Positions 44,167-53,900 of a stretch of DNA of 64,000 nt are shown piece by piece (the stretch's first letter is position 1; each line of letters opens with the position of its first letter). The DNA comes from an uncultured Dyadobacter sp. (GTDB lineage Bacteria > Bacteroidota > Bacteroidia > Cytophagales > Spirosomataceae), in assembly GCF_946482605.1 (NCBI RefSeq), contig NZ_CAMLSE010000007.1:124001-188000 (forward strand), in the 5' to 3' direction. A program made the translations under genes and the position numbers. The notes beneath the pieces were generated by a model. It was not told where the DNA came from. It worked only from the letters and a program-made list of their open reading frames with translations, and ran no database searches.

Positions 44167-47100
44167 CTACAATTTAAATAACCATTTTCGAATCGCGGTC
44201 TCTAATGTATCTTTCAAAACCGGTTTTGTCAGATAATCGTCCATTCCCGCCTCAATACACTTCTCACGCTCGCCCACCACGGTACCGGCCGTCAGAGCGA
44301 TCACCGGAACGTGGGTATCACTTTCTGTCAGGCGGATTTCCCTTGTCGCCTCATATCCATTCATTTCGGGCATTTGAATGTCCATAAAAACAAGATCGGG
44401 GCGTACCCGGAAGAATTCCGATACAGCCTCTTTCCCATTTGCAGCCTCGACCAGGTCGCTTTGAGGCAGAATCTTGCCCAGCATCGATTTCACCAGCAGC
44501 ATATTGATCTTGTGATCCTCTGCGATCAGGATCGTTGCCGGACGGTTGTCATAGCCATTGCTGTCAACCTGTTGGTATGCTTCTTCCCGGCTTGCGGGTA
44601 TCTTCTTTTTCAGCCCAAGGTGGGACAGGGCGTAAAAAAGCTGCTGAATCTTTACTGGTTTGACCAAAAAATGCCTGATATCCAACTCGTTGACGAAAAC
44701 CTTAAGCGCGTCTTCGTCAAAAGAATCATTGAGCAGAATCACCGGCTGGTTTTCGCGACCGCTTTCAAGCTTCCGGATCCTGCGGATCGTTTCGATCCCG
44801 TCCCAACCCAGCATCTTGCAGTCCATTAAAATCACATCATACTGTCGGCCGGATGCGAGCAAATCATAAGCCTCCTCCCCACTCCGGACGAAATGCGACC
44901 CAATGCGCTTATTACCCAGCATATCCCTGAGAATGTGGCCATTATTGACATTGTCGTCCACGATAAGTACCTGCTCGATTTGCTCGACATTATCCCAGTC
45001 GAACCGGTCTTCACCTTCGATGGCCCGGAAAGTGACATCGAAAAAGAATGTACTGCCCCTTTCAAGCGTGCTGTTCAATTGCAGCCGGCTGTCCATCAGG
45101 CCCAGCAGACTGTTCGAAATCGTGAGTCCCAGCCCGGTGCCTCCGAAACGCTTCGTGGTGGAGGAATCTTCCTGCGAGAAAGCCTCAAAGACCCGGCGCT
45201 GGTTGTGAGGCTCAATGCCGATCCCGGTATCACGTACCGAAAACCTGAAAGTATAATCCAGGTCGCTCAACTTGTTCAGCAGCTCGATTTTCAGCTCGAT
45301 CTCACCCTGAATCGTGAACTTGACCGCATTGCTGAGCAAGTTGACCAGGATCTGACGCAGCCGGACCGAATCGCACCACACGAATTGCGGAATGTCAGCC
45401 GGAATGTTCAGCAGCATTTCCAGGTGTTTCTGCTGGGCCTGATAGGTCACCATGTCTGCAACCTGCCCGCATATTTTCAGCAGATCTGTCTTCTCCGGTG
45501 TCAATTCAAGCTTACCTGCCTCTATTTTGGAAAAATCCAGTATGTCGTTGATGATGTCCATCAAAGAATTGGCCGACTGGAATACCATCGACATATACTG
45601 TTGCTGGGTTTCGTCGAGCTGGGTCTTCATCAACAGGTCCGTGAAACCGACGACCCCGTTCAGCGGCGTGCGGATTTCGTGACTCATATTCGCCAGAAAT
45701 TCCGATTTCAGTTTGCTGGCTGCTTCCGCTTGCTCCCGCGCTTCCAGTAGTTCCAGCTCCGCACGCTTGCGGATGGTAATGTCGCGGATAACCGACTGGA
45801 TAATTTCCTGGTCATTGATTCTGATCAGGTTCAGCAGTACTTCGGCTATAAAGGTTTCCTTCTGCTCACCAAATCTCCTGTATTTCCATTCAAAACTATG
45901 TGTTCCCTTCAGATAGACCTCGTCAATGTGCCTGTTTCCCTCCCCTTGCATTGTTTCCGTTTTCGCCTCGTTCAATCCGGACAGGTCTCCGAATGGCATA
46001 TTGATCAGCGCTTCCGTCGATTCGAGTCCAAACATTCTCAATGCTGCCCCATTGCAATCGAGGTAGCCGTCGCGATCGAAAAGTATGACCGCATCGCTCG
46101 TCGAGTCGTACAGGCTGCGGAATTTTGCTTCGGAGTTCATGATATCCACTTCCGACTGCTTTCTGAAAGTAATATCCTGAAAGGCCCCGTAAATCCTTGT
46201 ACAGACTCCGTCGGCCATTTCGGCCTTACCGATGGTCCTCACCCACAAGTCATTACCTTTCCCTGTAACGAGTTGCAGTTCGATATCGAAGGGTGTACCG
46301 TTGGCCAGGCATTGTGATACGGCCTCCCGGATCGTATCCCTGTTCGCGCCCTCCTTATAAAACTCGATCGCACTTTCGGTTTGGGGAACATAGCCGGGTG
46401 GTACCTGATGGATCTCCTTGGTGGTCGGCGACCAGTACAATTCGCCCGTAAACGCATGCAATTCCCATCCGCCCACCCGCGCGATGCGGTTGGTCTGCTC
46501 CTGAATGTCCTTGATCCGCCTCAGCTCCGCCTCGGACTCCTTCCGCGCTGTAATGTCCCGCTCTATGGCAATGAAATTCGTACAATTTCCATAATCGTCG
46601 AATACGGGGGTGATCCTGAGGTCGACCCAGTACTTCTCTCCCGTTTTGGTATAACAAAGCACTTCTTCGTGCACCACCTTCTTTTCCTTGCAATCCTGAT
46701 ATATTCTGTCTATCGTATCGGGGTCGGTCTCTGGTCCGCGGAGCAAGAGGGTCGGGTTCATCCCTTTCACTTCCCGCCTGTCGTATCCCGTACGCCTTTC
46801 GTAGGCCTTATTTACCCAGGTAATTAACCCTTTGCTATTAGTGATAACGATATAGTCATTGGTATTGGAAGCAACGATCGCCAGCTCCTTCAGCCGCTCG
46901 CGCGAATTCCGGAGCTCTGTAATATCGTGGCTCGTCAGAATGATTTCCTTGCTTACGGGATCGACATTTGCACTCGTATTGTTCCACGACCACGAACCGT
47001 CGCGATGCAGGATCCGGTGCTCGACACCGCCCGGCACAGGTACTCCCGTTTCAGCAGTTTCTCTCAACGCCGCAAAACATGCCTCTATATCTTCCGGATG

Positions 47101-48039
47101 TATAAATTCCGTAAATGGGCGTCCTACCGTCTCCTCGATACTGTACCCATACATCGCCGTCCAGCTCGGCGAGACGTACGTAAACACGCCCCCCGGAGAT
47201 ATTGTGAACAGAACGTCCTGCATGTTTGAGACCAGTACGGACAGGTCCTCTTCCACTTTGAGGTGCTGGGTAATGTCGTGACCAATGCAAAAAATCTCGG
47301 TTAAAACCCCGTTTTCGTCCGCGATACCGGTGAATTCCCACAAGGTTGTCTTCACCCCGTCGAGTTTGGAATATTTTCTTAGTATGACCGGGTGAGGCGT
47401 GCCCGGATGCGTGAAGCATTGCTCGCCAGTCCGGAGACACTTCTCAATATCCTCCGGTACAATCCCGCTCAGCGACGATAACCCAATGATTTCGCTCCGG
47501 TCCAATCCGTAAAATTCGCAGAAGTGGTCGTTGACATACATGTAGTTGCCATGCAGATCAATTCCCGTGACGTAGATCGAGTTGCTGTTCAGGACGGATT
47601 CGTAGATCCGGGTGCCGGTCACCAGGCCAGGTGACTCGGCTATAAGCCCGTCACGTTGGAAGCCCGATAAAATAAGCTGCCCATATGCTTCGGAGTCAAT
47701 ACAAATAGAGGTAATGCCCAAACGAAGTGCCCGCAGATCACCGCGGGGTATTCTGACGATCCCATTGCACTCGCCGGGCTGCCCCGGAAAATATGCCCTG
47801 GCCTTTTCGAGGTGAAAGGCGAATGCCTGGTTTTCAAAAAGCGAGTCGACGGGATCGACTACCTCGCCCGGGTTTACTACTGCCGCGAGTGTTTGCGTCA
47901 GCTTCTTGTCCGCCCAGCGCTTTTCAGGATTTGAATGCCCCCAGATCAGTAATCCGTCAGTTGCTGAGTCCTGGATAAAGTCAAAAATACGCTCATCCCC
48001 TTGCAGCAGCTTCAACAGCTCCTTCCTTAGATCATTCAT
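44167..48039 (-). CDS. Multi-PAS hybrid sensor histidine kinase with two receivers
   Basis: A 1290-residue cytoplasmic protein. After an N-terminal region of about 140 residues come five PAS/PAC units (about 145-265, 265-390, 390-515, 515-640, 640-765; visible ends include IAIERDITARK and AFQDITFRK). Then HisKA (MSHEIRTPLNG), HATPase (LLSNAVKF, GIGIEPH, FGGTGLGL), and two receivers. The second receiver is complete (FMDIQMPEMNG, ALTAG, YLTKP). The first keeps the phospho-Asp (LMDCKML) and Lys (FLVKPVK), but its switch Thr/Ser is Asn (VILLND). There is no Hpt and no membrane segment. It is the first gene of a kinase-kinase-receiver run. Confidence 0.93.
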   Translation of the reverse strand: MNDLRKELLKLLQGDERIFDFIQDSATDGLLIWGHSNPEKRWADKKLTQTLAAVVNPGEVVDPVDSLFENQAFAFHLEKARAYFPGQPGECNGIVRIPRGDLRALRLGITSICIDSEAYGQLILSGFQRDGLIAESPGLVTGTRIYESVLNSNSIYVTGIDLHGNYMYVNDHFCEFYGLDRSEIIGLSSLSGIVPEDIEKCLRTGEQCFTHPGTPHPVILRKYSKLDGVKTTLWEFTGIADENGVLTEIFCIGHDITQHLKVEEDLSVLVSNMQDVLFTISPGGVFTYVSPSWTAMYGYSIEETVGRPFTEFIHPEDIEACFAALRETAETGVPVPGGVEHRILHRDGSWSWNNTSANVDPVSKEIILTSHDITELRNSRERLKELAIVASNTNDYIVITNSKGLITWVNKAYERRTGYDRREVKGMNPTLLLRGPETDPDTIDRIYQDCKEKKVVHEEVLCYTKTGEKYWVDLRITPVFDDYGNCTNFIAIERDITARKESEAELRRIKDIQEQTNRIARVGGWELHAFTGELYWSPTTKEIHQVPPGYVPQTESAIEFYKEGANRDTIREAVSQCLANGTPFDIELQLVTGKGNDLWVRTIGKAEMADGVCTRIYGAFQDITFRKQSEVDIMNSEAKFRSLYDSTSDAVILFDRDGYLDCNGAALRMFGLESTEALINMPFGDLSGLNEAKTETMQGEGNRHIDEVYLKGTHSFEWKYRRFGEQKETFIAEVLLNLIRINDQEIIQSVIRDITIRKRAELELLEAREQAEAASKLKSEFLANMSHEIRTPLNGVVGFTDLLMKTQLDETQQQYMSMVFQSANSLMDIINDILDFSKIEAGKLELTPEKTDLLKICGQVADMVTYQAQQKHLEMLLNIPADIPQFVWCDSVRLRQILVNLLSNAVKFTIQGEIELKIELLNKLSDLDYTFRFSVRDTGIGIEPHNQRRVFEAFSQEDSSTTKRFGGTGLGLTISNSLLGLMDSRLQLNSTLERGSTFFFDVTFRAIEGEDRFDWDNVEQIEQVLIVDDNVNNGHILRDMLGNKRIGSHFVRSGEEAYDLLASGRQYDVILMDCKMLGWDGIETIRRIRKLESGRENQPVILLNDSFDEDALKVFVNELDIRHFLVKPVKIQQLFYALSHLGLKKKIPASREEAYQQVDSNGYDNRPATILIAEDHKINMLLVKSMLGKILPQSDLVEAANGKEAVSEFFRVRPDLVFMDIQMPEMNGYEATREIRLTESDTHVPVIALTAGTVVGEREKCIEAGMDDYLTKPVLKDTLETAIRKWLFKL

Positions 48040-48053
48040 GATTGACAGCCTTC

Positions 48054-48061
48054 CAAATTTA
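48054..48061 (-). promoter_or_regulatory. -7 box ahead of the hybrid kinase operon
   Basis: The minus strand reads TAAATTTG, an exact TAnnTTTG match, 15 nt before the hybrid kinase ATG. The -33 element is not clear, and the leader would be very short. Confidence 0.35.
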
Positions 48062-48198
48062 GAACGTCAGCAGTTGATGCCTTTTAATCCGTACAATATA
48101 ATATTTAGTTATTGATTTCAACATTACCGGGAAGGACTATTGTAATAGTTTTACATTTCATTACAAATTAATACTATATAAATAATATGACCCCTGTT

Positions 48199-48255
48199 GG
48201 CGGCTAGCGAACCTTTTCCCTGCCGGACAGGCCGGGAAAAGGTTCGCTAGCCGCC
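48199..48255. repeat. 22-bp perfect inverted repeat (strong hairpin)
   Basis: The arms at 48199-48220 and 48234-48255 are exact reverse complements over 22 bp around a 13-nt loop (48221-48233). The core includes GCTAGC. It lies 7 nt after the stop of the DUF6496 gene, where a terminator would be expected, but neither strand has a T run after it. It may stop transcription without a U tract, protect an mRNA end, or be a repeated element. Confidence 0.8.
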
Positions 48256-48261
48256 TGGTCT

Positions 48262-48438
48262 TCAGGCCTTCTTTTTAGGCACTTTGGCACCTTCCTTTCT
48301 GGCTTCGGAAAGCCCTATGGCGATCGCCTGCTTTTTGGAAGTCACTTTATCGCCTGAACCCGACTTTAATTTCCCTTCCTTTTGCTCATGCAAGGCTTCT
48401 CCGACCTTTTCACTCGCTTTTTTTGAATATTTAGCCAT
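48262..48438 (-). CDS. Small basic DUF6496-type protein (58 aa)
   Basis: ATG 48438 to TGA 48262 encodes MAKYSKKASEKVGEA, then LHEQKEGKLKSGSGDKVTS, KKQAIAIGLSEARKEGAK and VPKKKA. It is strongly basic and resembles the small DUF6496 proteins, which share the KxGxLKSGS and KQAIAIGLSEAR motifs and have no known function. It may bind nucleic acid, judged from charge only. It is followed closely by the 22-bp hairpin. Confidence 0.8.
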   Translation of the reverse strand: MAKYSKKASEKVGEALHEQKEGKLKSGSGDKVTSKKQAIAIGLSEARKEGAKVPKKKA

Positions 48439-48582
48439 ATTAACACATTTTACATGATTGATGTTTTACTTTACGCGCCGCTGCGGCACGGTTCGAGCGC
48501 ATTAGGCAAAATGCATACCAGGCAGCGTTGCTTAGCGATGGTCAGACTTTTATTTCCTACAGAATCCTAAATCCTGATTCCC

Positions 48583-49923
48583 ATGAAAAATCCTTTCCTG
48601 CCGATCCTTCTGGCCGCTTCGCTGTGGAGCGGGGCGGTCCATGCGCAACCGAAGGGCACCCTGCTATTGAAAAACGCCACTGTCATAACCGGAACCGGTG
48701 CCGCTCCACTCGAAAAAACCGACATTCTCATCTCAGGCGGACGTATTTCCGGCGTCGGGAAAGGGCTGAAAGCGAATGGCGCCCGCGAAATCGACCTGAC
48801 AGGCAAGACCGTCATGCCATCGCTCATCTGCGCGCATGCTCACGTGGGTACACTTAAAGGCACGACCTCTTCCGCCGACAACTATACCCGTGAAAACCTC
48901 CTTCGTCACCTCAGAAAATACCAGGATTATGGCGTTGCCGCCGTACTCGCCATGGGAACCGACCGGCCGCTGATTTTCAATGGCTTCATCGATTCCACAC
49001 AGGCCGGACTGCTGCCCGGGGCGCGGCTCTATTCCGCCGGTTATGGTTTCAATACACCGGATCCTAATCCGGGCTCGTGGATGAACTTGTTGCTGCGGCC
49101 GGATACCCCGGACGATGTTCCCGCAATGATGCAGAAACTGGCTGCCGTGAAACCGACCGTCGTCAAGATCTGGGTGGACGATCATGGTGGTAATGCCGGC
49201 AAAATGAAGCCCGAGATCTACCAGGCCATCATCCGGGAGGCCCACAAGCATCGAATCCGCGTTGCAGCACATCTTTTTTATGTAGAAGATGCCCGGAAGC
49301 TGACGGAAGCCGGAATCGACATCATTGCGCATAGTATCCGCGACAAGGAGGTGGACCAGGATCTGCTCGACAAAATGAAGCAAAAAAATGTGGTTTACAT
49401 CCCAACATTGTCGTTAGACGAATACCAGTTCGCATATGCCGGAAATCCGGATTGGGTCGGAGATGCCTTTTTCAAAGCATCCCTTGAACCCGGGGTGCTG
49501 GAAATGATTACGGACAAAGCATATGCCGACCGCATTCGGAACTCGCCGGATTATGCCCGCAATATGGCTGCCTTCAAAACCGCGATGACCAATCTTAAAA
49601 AAATTCATGATGCCGGCATTACCGTTGCGCTCGGCACCGACTCCGGCGCGTTCCCGGTTCGAACCCAGGGATTTACCGAACATCTCGAAATGGAGCTGAT
49701 GGTAAAAGCAGGCCTCACACCTATGCAGGCGGTCACCGTGAGCACACGCAATGCAGCACGCGCATTACGCACGGAGCAAAACACCGGCACGCTCGAAAAG
49801 GGTAAAAATGCCGACCTGCTCGTCCTTGGAGCCAATCCTTTGACCGACATCCGGAACACAAGGAGGATCGAATCTGTTTGGAAAGCGGGCGAAGAGGTCA
49901 GTAAAGGGCCATTGGCTAAATAG
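48583..49923 (+). CDS. Secreted amidohydrolase-family hydrolase
   Basis: A 446-residue protein with a signal peptide (about 1-21). It has HAH in ICAHAHVGTLKG, the carboxylate/Lys region VVKIWVDDHGG, His in VAAHLFYVEDA and IIAHSIRDKE, and Asp in LGTDSGAF. The end reads KGKNADLLVLGANPLTDIRN. It is a paralogue-like relative of 28833-30191 (same layout and similar length). It hydrolyses a C-N or C-O bond in an unknown substrate. It is 32 nt ahead of a VOC gene, likely in one transcript. Confidence 0.92.
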   Translation: MKNPFLPILLAASLWSGAVHAQPKGTLLLKNATVITGTGAAPLEKTDILISGGRISGVGKGLKANGAREIDLTGKTVMPSLICAHAHVGTLKGTTSSADNYTRENLLRHLRKYQDYGVAAVLAMGTDRPLIFNGFIDSTQAGLLPGARLYSAGYGFNTPDPNPGSWMNLLLRPDTPDDVPAMMQKLAAVKPTVVKIWVDDHGGNAGKMKPEIYQAIIREAHKHRIRVAAHLFYVEDARKLTEAGIDIIAHSIRDKEVDQDLLDKMKQKNVVYIPTLSLDEYQFAYAGNPDWVGDAFFKASLEPGVLEMITDKAYADRIRNSPDYARNMAAFKTAMTNLKKIHDAGITVALGTDSGAFPVRTQGFTEHLEMELMVKAGLTPMQAVTVSTRNAARALRTEQNTGTLEKGKNADLLVLGANPLTDIRNTRRIESVWKAGEEVSKGPLAK

Positions 49924-49955
49924 ATAAACCATTTTTAAATAAATCACTCCTGACG

Positions 49956-50321
49956 ATGAAGATCGCATTCAAACGACTCGACCATATTATGCTTTGCATT
50001 CCGCCTGGTAAAGAGCAGGAAGCCAGGGATTTTTATGGTGGCGTGCTTGGTCTGGAAGAGCTGACCGATCTGGGATACCCGCTTCCGAATGGCGCTATCT
50101 GGTTCCAGGCGGCCGACATCCAGCTGCATATCCGCGCCGAGGAAGTGCACGACCTTTCCCAAAGGCATCCTGCATTTGAAGTGGATGACCTGGAAGCTGC
50201 CAGGGCTGTTCTGGAAACGCACGGCATTGCCTACAAGAATGAAAGCAAGATCCCCGATCGCGATCGTTTCTCTTTCCGTGACCCCTTCGGCAACCGGATC
50301 GAGCTGATCGAGATGTTATAG
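49956..50321 (+). CDS. VOC-superfamily protein (glyoxalase-like)
   Basis: A 121-residue protein with two VOC modules. LDHIMLCIPPGKEQEARDFY supplies the first metal-ligand His, and a mid-protein LHIRAEE and final RIELIEML supply the other usual positions. DPFGNR gives the closing turn. Possible activities are isomerase, lyase or dioxygenase; the sequence does not decide. It follows the amidohydrolase by 32 nt. Confidence 0.88.
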   Translation: MKIAFKRLDHIMLCIPPGKEQEARDFYGGVLGLEELTDLGYPLPNGAIWFQAADIQLHIRAEEVHDLSQRHPAFEVDDLEAARAVLETHGIAYKNESKIPDRDRFSFRDPFGNRIELIEML

Positions 50322-50408
50322 AAGGGAATCCATTTGCGGTTTGGTGCACAAATCCCCGGATATTTAGTTAACGAAAGGCCAAAAAGTCGCAATTGGCAAA
50401 AGTAATCC

Positions 50409-50416
50409 TAAATTTG
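50409..50416 (+). promoter_or_regulatory. -7 box ahead of the exopolysaccharide gene run
   Basis: TAAATTTG matches TAnnTTTG exactly, 33 nt before the ATG at 50449. A TTG at 50393 is only 13 nt upstream, shorter than the usual spacing. Confidence 0.4.
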
Positions 50417-50448
50417 CAGGCACATTCTACGCAGAAGAACCTCATTTG

Positions 50449-51492
50449 ATGTTAAAGTTTATTTATAGATTTTTAATTGCCATCGTCATTCTAGCGGGGA
50501 TTGCTGAGATAGTATTGAGAGTAAAATATGGCTTTTGCAATTCACCGCTTTATGTTTCCGATCCTGATTTTGAATACATATATGCACCAAACCAGGATGT
50601 AAAACGGTTTGGTCAGGTGTTGCGCACCAACAGTTATTCGATGCGCAATGAAGAAGTACTGCCTACCGACAGCATCGTGATCCTGCTGATCGGCGACTCG
50701 GTGGTCAATGGAGGCAGTCTTACGGATCAGGACAGCATTGCTTCGACCCTGCTCGAAAAGCGCTTTGAAAAAGAATACAACCAACGTGTGCGTATCCTGA
50801 ATATCTCCGCCGGTTCCTGGGGGCCCGACAATATTGCGGCATATCTGAAGAAATACGGGTTATTCAAGGCGAAACTGATTTGCCTGGTCACCAGCAGTCA
50901 CGATGCACACGACATCATGTCCCCGCAAAGCCCTGTGGGTGTGGATCCCGGCTGGCCTAACAAACAGTATAAAGTAGCGCTCTATGAACTTTGGGACCGC
51001 TACCGCTGGATTGTCTTCTACTACCTGGACACTATTTTCCTGTCACCCGAGCCGGACATTAAAAGTAAGGAAACAAAAACCGCCGCAGTACCAAAAGCCG
51101 ATACGGCCGCTACACCCGCCGCCATTGCCGCTGTTAAAGACTCTATCAAGGCCGAAAAACTGAACGAAGCAGGTATCCGCAAACCCGGACTAACCTTCAA
51201 CCCAGGCTATGAGCAATTGTATGAAATGGCGCGGGCCAACGGCATTCCGATGTTCATATACCTGCATCCGGAGATTTCGGAAATAGATCTGGGCCATTTC
51301 AACGACCAGGGGCAGGAGATCATCGCCTTTGCCAGAGAAAAGGATATCAGGCTGATCGACGAGTTCAAATTCGGTGTTTCCAAGCATAATTACCGCAAAA
51401 TGGATGTTGTCCATTTCAACAGCCAGGGTCAGGCATTTCTGGCCAACAATTTGTATCCGTTGTTTCAGGAATACCTAAACCTCCATCACTAA
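50449..51492 (+). CDS. Membrane-anchored SGNH/GDSL-like protein
   Basis: A 347-residue protein with one N-terminal membrane segment (FIYRFLIAIVILAGIAEIVL). The SGNH block I is LIGDSVVNGG near 79 with the nucleophile Ser, and the C-terminal DVVHFNSQGQAFL carries the Asp/His pair. The middle has an Ala/Thr/Lys-rich linker (AAVPKADTAATPAAIAAV). SGNH proteins remove or move acetyl groups on polysaccharides in several exopolysaccharide loci. It is the first gene of a glycan run, and its stop TAA overlaps the ATG of the next gene (TAATG). The start is ATG 50449, one codon after a TTG. Confidence 0.82.
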   Translation: MLKFIYRFLIAIVILAGIAEIVLRVKYGFCNSPLYVSDPDFEYIYAPNQDVKRFGQVLRTNSYSMRNEEVLPTDSIVILLIGDSVVNGGSLTDQDSIASTLLEKRFEKEYNQRVRILNISAGSWGPDNIAAYLKKYGLFKAKLICLVTSSHDAHDIMSPQSPVGVDPGWPNKQYKVALYELWDRYRWIVFYYLDTIFLSPEPDIKSKETKTAAVPKADTAATPAAIAAVKDSIKAEKLNEAGIRKPGLTFNPGYEQLYEMARANGIPMFIYLHPEISEIDLGHFNDQGQEIIAFAREKDIRLIDEFKFGVSKHNYRKMDVVHFNSQGQAFLANNLYPLFQEYLNLHH

Positions 51493-52679
51493 TGCGCGTA
51501 CTGATTGTTCACAACCAATTATGGGCGCATTATAAGTCGAAGCTGTTCAGTGAGATTTACAAAGCCGTTGAAGAAACGGGTGGGCAGGATCAATTGCTGG
51601 TGGCGCAGATCGCATTGTACGAAGCGAGCCGGAAAGACATGCAGCCCGACGATGCCGCGCGGTACAGCTACCCTTACCAGGTACTCTTTGAGCGAAGCCT
51701 GGATCAGGTAGGATTGACCGAAAGACGAAAGGCTCTTTTCAGGGTATTCGACCAGTACAAGCCCTCGGTTCTCAACATTACCGGTTACTTCGACTGGGCC
51801 CAGGTGTTGCTGATGTGCTATGCCCGGCTGAAAGGTGTCAAAGTGGTGATCTCCTCGGAGTCCTCGGCAGCTGACCATAATCGTTCTGCGTGGAGGGAAT
51901 GGGTCAAAAGAATGATCGTCAACCGGGCGCACGCTTTTTTCTGCTTTGGCAAAACCTCTGCTCAATACCTCGAAAGTCTTGGAATAGCCCCTGGCCACAT
52001 CGCCGTGCGCAATGCGGCCGTGATCGATGAAAACCTGGTCAGAGCACGCTATGATGCTGCAAAACAGGCAATAGGGCCATTGAAACGGGACCCGTTTTCC
52101 AAACAATTCGTATACGTGGGCAGGCTGGCGCCTGAAAAAAACCTGGATATGCTGCTCCGGGCTTTTGCGAAAGTGACCGCAGAAGAAGACAGCGGCGCGT
52201 CATGGAAGCTTTTGCTGGTGGGCGAAGGCCCGGAACGCGCTGCACTTGAGGCATTGAGCAAAACCCTGGGCATTGCTGGCAGCTTCGGGATGCCCGGAGG
52301 CTTTCCATGGTATCAGGTGCCCGACTGGCTGGCCCAGAGTGACGTACTGATTTTACCCAGCAAATCGGAGCCCTGGGGACTGGTCGTCAATGAGGCGATG
52401 GTCTGTGGAATGCCCGTTATCGTTTCGCAAAAGTGCGGCTGCGTAGCCGATTTGGTGCAAAACGGCGTGAATGGCTTCGTATTTGACCCGGCAGAGCAGA
52501 CTCAACTGGAAACCCATATCAGGTTCTTTCTTCGTAACCCGGATAGTATTCCGGCGATGGGACGGGAATCTTTGCGACTGATCGCACCTTTCGCGGCTGG
52601 TCCGGTGGCCCGGAAAATGGTGCAAACCTATCGTGACCTGGATCAAAACAAAAAGGCGCAAAACACAACTATACATTGA
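51492..52679 (+). CDS. Glycosyltransferase family 4
   Basis: A 395-residue GT-B protein. It begins MRVLIVHNQLW, and the donor domain has FVYVGRLAPEKNLDMLLRAF, then the E-x7-E motif in SKSEPWGLVVNEAMVCGMPV. It uses a nucleotide sugar to extend a glycan, in the cytoplasm or at the inner membrane face. It overlaps the SGNH gene by 1 nt and is followed directly by a second GT4. Confidence 0.93.
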   Translation: MRVLIVHNQLWAHYKSKLFSEIYKAVEETGGQDQLLVAQIALYEASRKDMQPDDAARYSYPYQVLFERSLDQVGLTERRKALFRVFDQYKPSVLNITGYFDWAQVLLMCYARLKGVKVVISSESSAADHNRSAWREWVKRMIVNRAHAFFCFGKTSAQYLESLGIAPGHIAVRNAAVIDENLVRARYDAAKQAIGPLKRDPFSKQFVYVGRLAPEKNLDMLLRAFAKVTAEEDSGASWKLLLVGEGPERAALEALSKTLGIAGSFGMPGGFPWYQVPDWLAQSDVLILPSKSEPWGLVVNEAMVCGMPVIVSQKCGCVADLVQNGVNGFVFDPAEQTQLETHIRFFLRNPDSIPAMGRESLRLIAPFAAGPVARKMVQTYRDLDQNKKAQNTTIH

Positions 52680-52687
52680 CTCAAAGC

Positions 52688-53842
52688 ATGCGAATCCTCA
52701 ATATTTGTGCATATACATGGGCGATCGGCGGCCCGGCGCGCATTATCTACGACCACACAACCGAAGTGCTCAAACAAGGCCATGAGGTCGATATATTGAG
52801 CCCGATGACGCCAGGCGAGAAAATGTATCCCGTTCCCCAGGGCGCACGCCTGATCGAATGTGCGCGTACGACGCCGATCAGTAATTTCTACCGCGAGTTC
52901 TCGGTCGAAATGTATCAGTACCTCAAAAAGCACATCCATCAGTACGACGTTATCCATATGCACGGAATCTGGCATTTTGGAAGTCTTGCCCCATTCCTGA
53001 TCCCTTCGAAGGCAGTGATGGTGATCACCATTCACGGGTTGCTCGACAAATGGGCCGTAGCACACAGCAAGTGGAAGAAAGACCTGGTCACTTTGCTTTA
53101 CCAGAAACGGTTGCTAGGCCGTGCCGATCTTATACAGATCAACAATACGGACGAGGAAGGAGACGTAATCCGCTACCTTGGTTACCGGCCCAAAAACATG
53201 GTCATCGTCCCGAACGGCATGAAACTAGACGAATATACCCGTTCCCATTTACCTGAAAAAGGGCTGTTCCGGGCTAAACACGGCATCCGGCCCGATCAGC
53301 AGATGGTACTCTTTATGGCAAGGCTGAACATCAAGAAAGGTCTCGACCTGCTGCTGCCAGCGTTCCACAAGGTACACCAGCAACTTCCCGGCGCAATGCT
53401 GATACTCGCAGGACCGGACGACGGCTACCAGGCCGAAACCGAAGCATTTATCCAAAAGCACAAGCTGGCAGATCGGATCAAACTGGTCGGTATGCTCACC
53501 GACACCATCAAAAAGGAAGCACTCGCCGACGCGGATCTTTTTGTGCTGCCCTCCTACTCCGAAGGTTTCTCGATTGCGGTACTCGAAGCCATGACCTCGG
53601 GCGTGCCGGCGCTTGTCTCGGACCGGGTTGGTTTTGGTGATTACATTGCACGCTACGAAGCGGCTTTCCTCACCCCGCTCACCAGCGACGGCGTTGCGGA
53701 AGGGCTTCTTAAAATATTACAAGATGATGACTATGCAAGGGCTATCGCAAATCGAGCCTACAACATGGTTACCGAAAACTTTGATATACGTGTGGTTGCC
53801 AACCAGTTATTGGAAGAATACAAGAAGGTTCAAAAAAAGTGA
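52688..53842 (+). CDS. Glycosyltransferase family 4
   Basis: A 384-residue protein starting at ATG 52688 (MRILNICAYTWAIGGPARI); the longer frame begins with TTG overlapping the previous stop. It has the GT-B donor domain with LFMARLNIKKGLDLLLPAF and the E-x7-E motif in SYSEGFSIAVLEAMTSGVPA. It is the third gene in the run. Acceptor and donor are not told by sequence. Confidence 0.93.
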   Translation: MRILNICAYTWAIGGPARIIYDHTTEVLKQGHEVDILSPMTPGEKMYPVPQGARLIECARTTPISNFYREFSVEMYQYLKKHIHQYDVIHMHGIWHFGSLAPFLIPSKAVMVITIHGLLDKWAVAHSKWKKDLVTLLYQKRLLGRADLIQINNTDEEGDVIRYLGYRPKNMVIVPNGMKLDEYTRSHLPEKGLFRAKHGIRPDQQMVLFMARLNIKKGLDLLLPAFHKVHQQLPGAMLILAGPDDGYQAETEAFIQKHKLADRIKLVGMLTDTIKKEALADADLFVLPSYSEGFSIAVLEAMTSGVPALVSDRVGFGDYIARYEAAFLTPLTSDGVAEGLLKILQDDDYARAIANRAYNMVTENFDIRVVANQLLEEYKKVQKK

Positions 53843-53900
53843 CTACATTTACCGCCAGAAGTAACCGTTGACCGGCAACCGGTTCTGTATTTCCCCTGAT

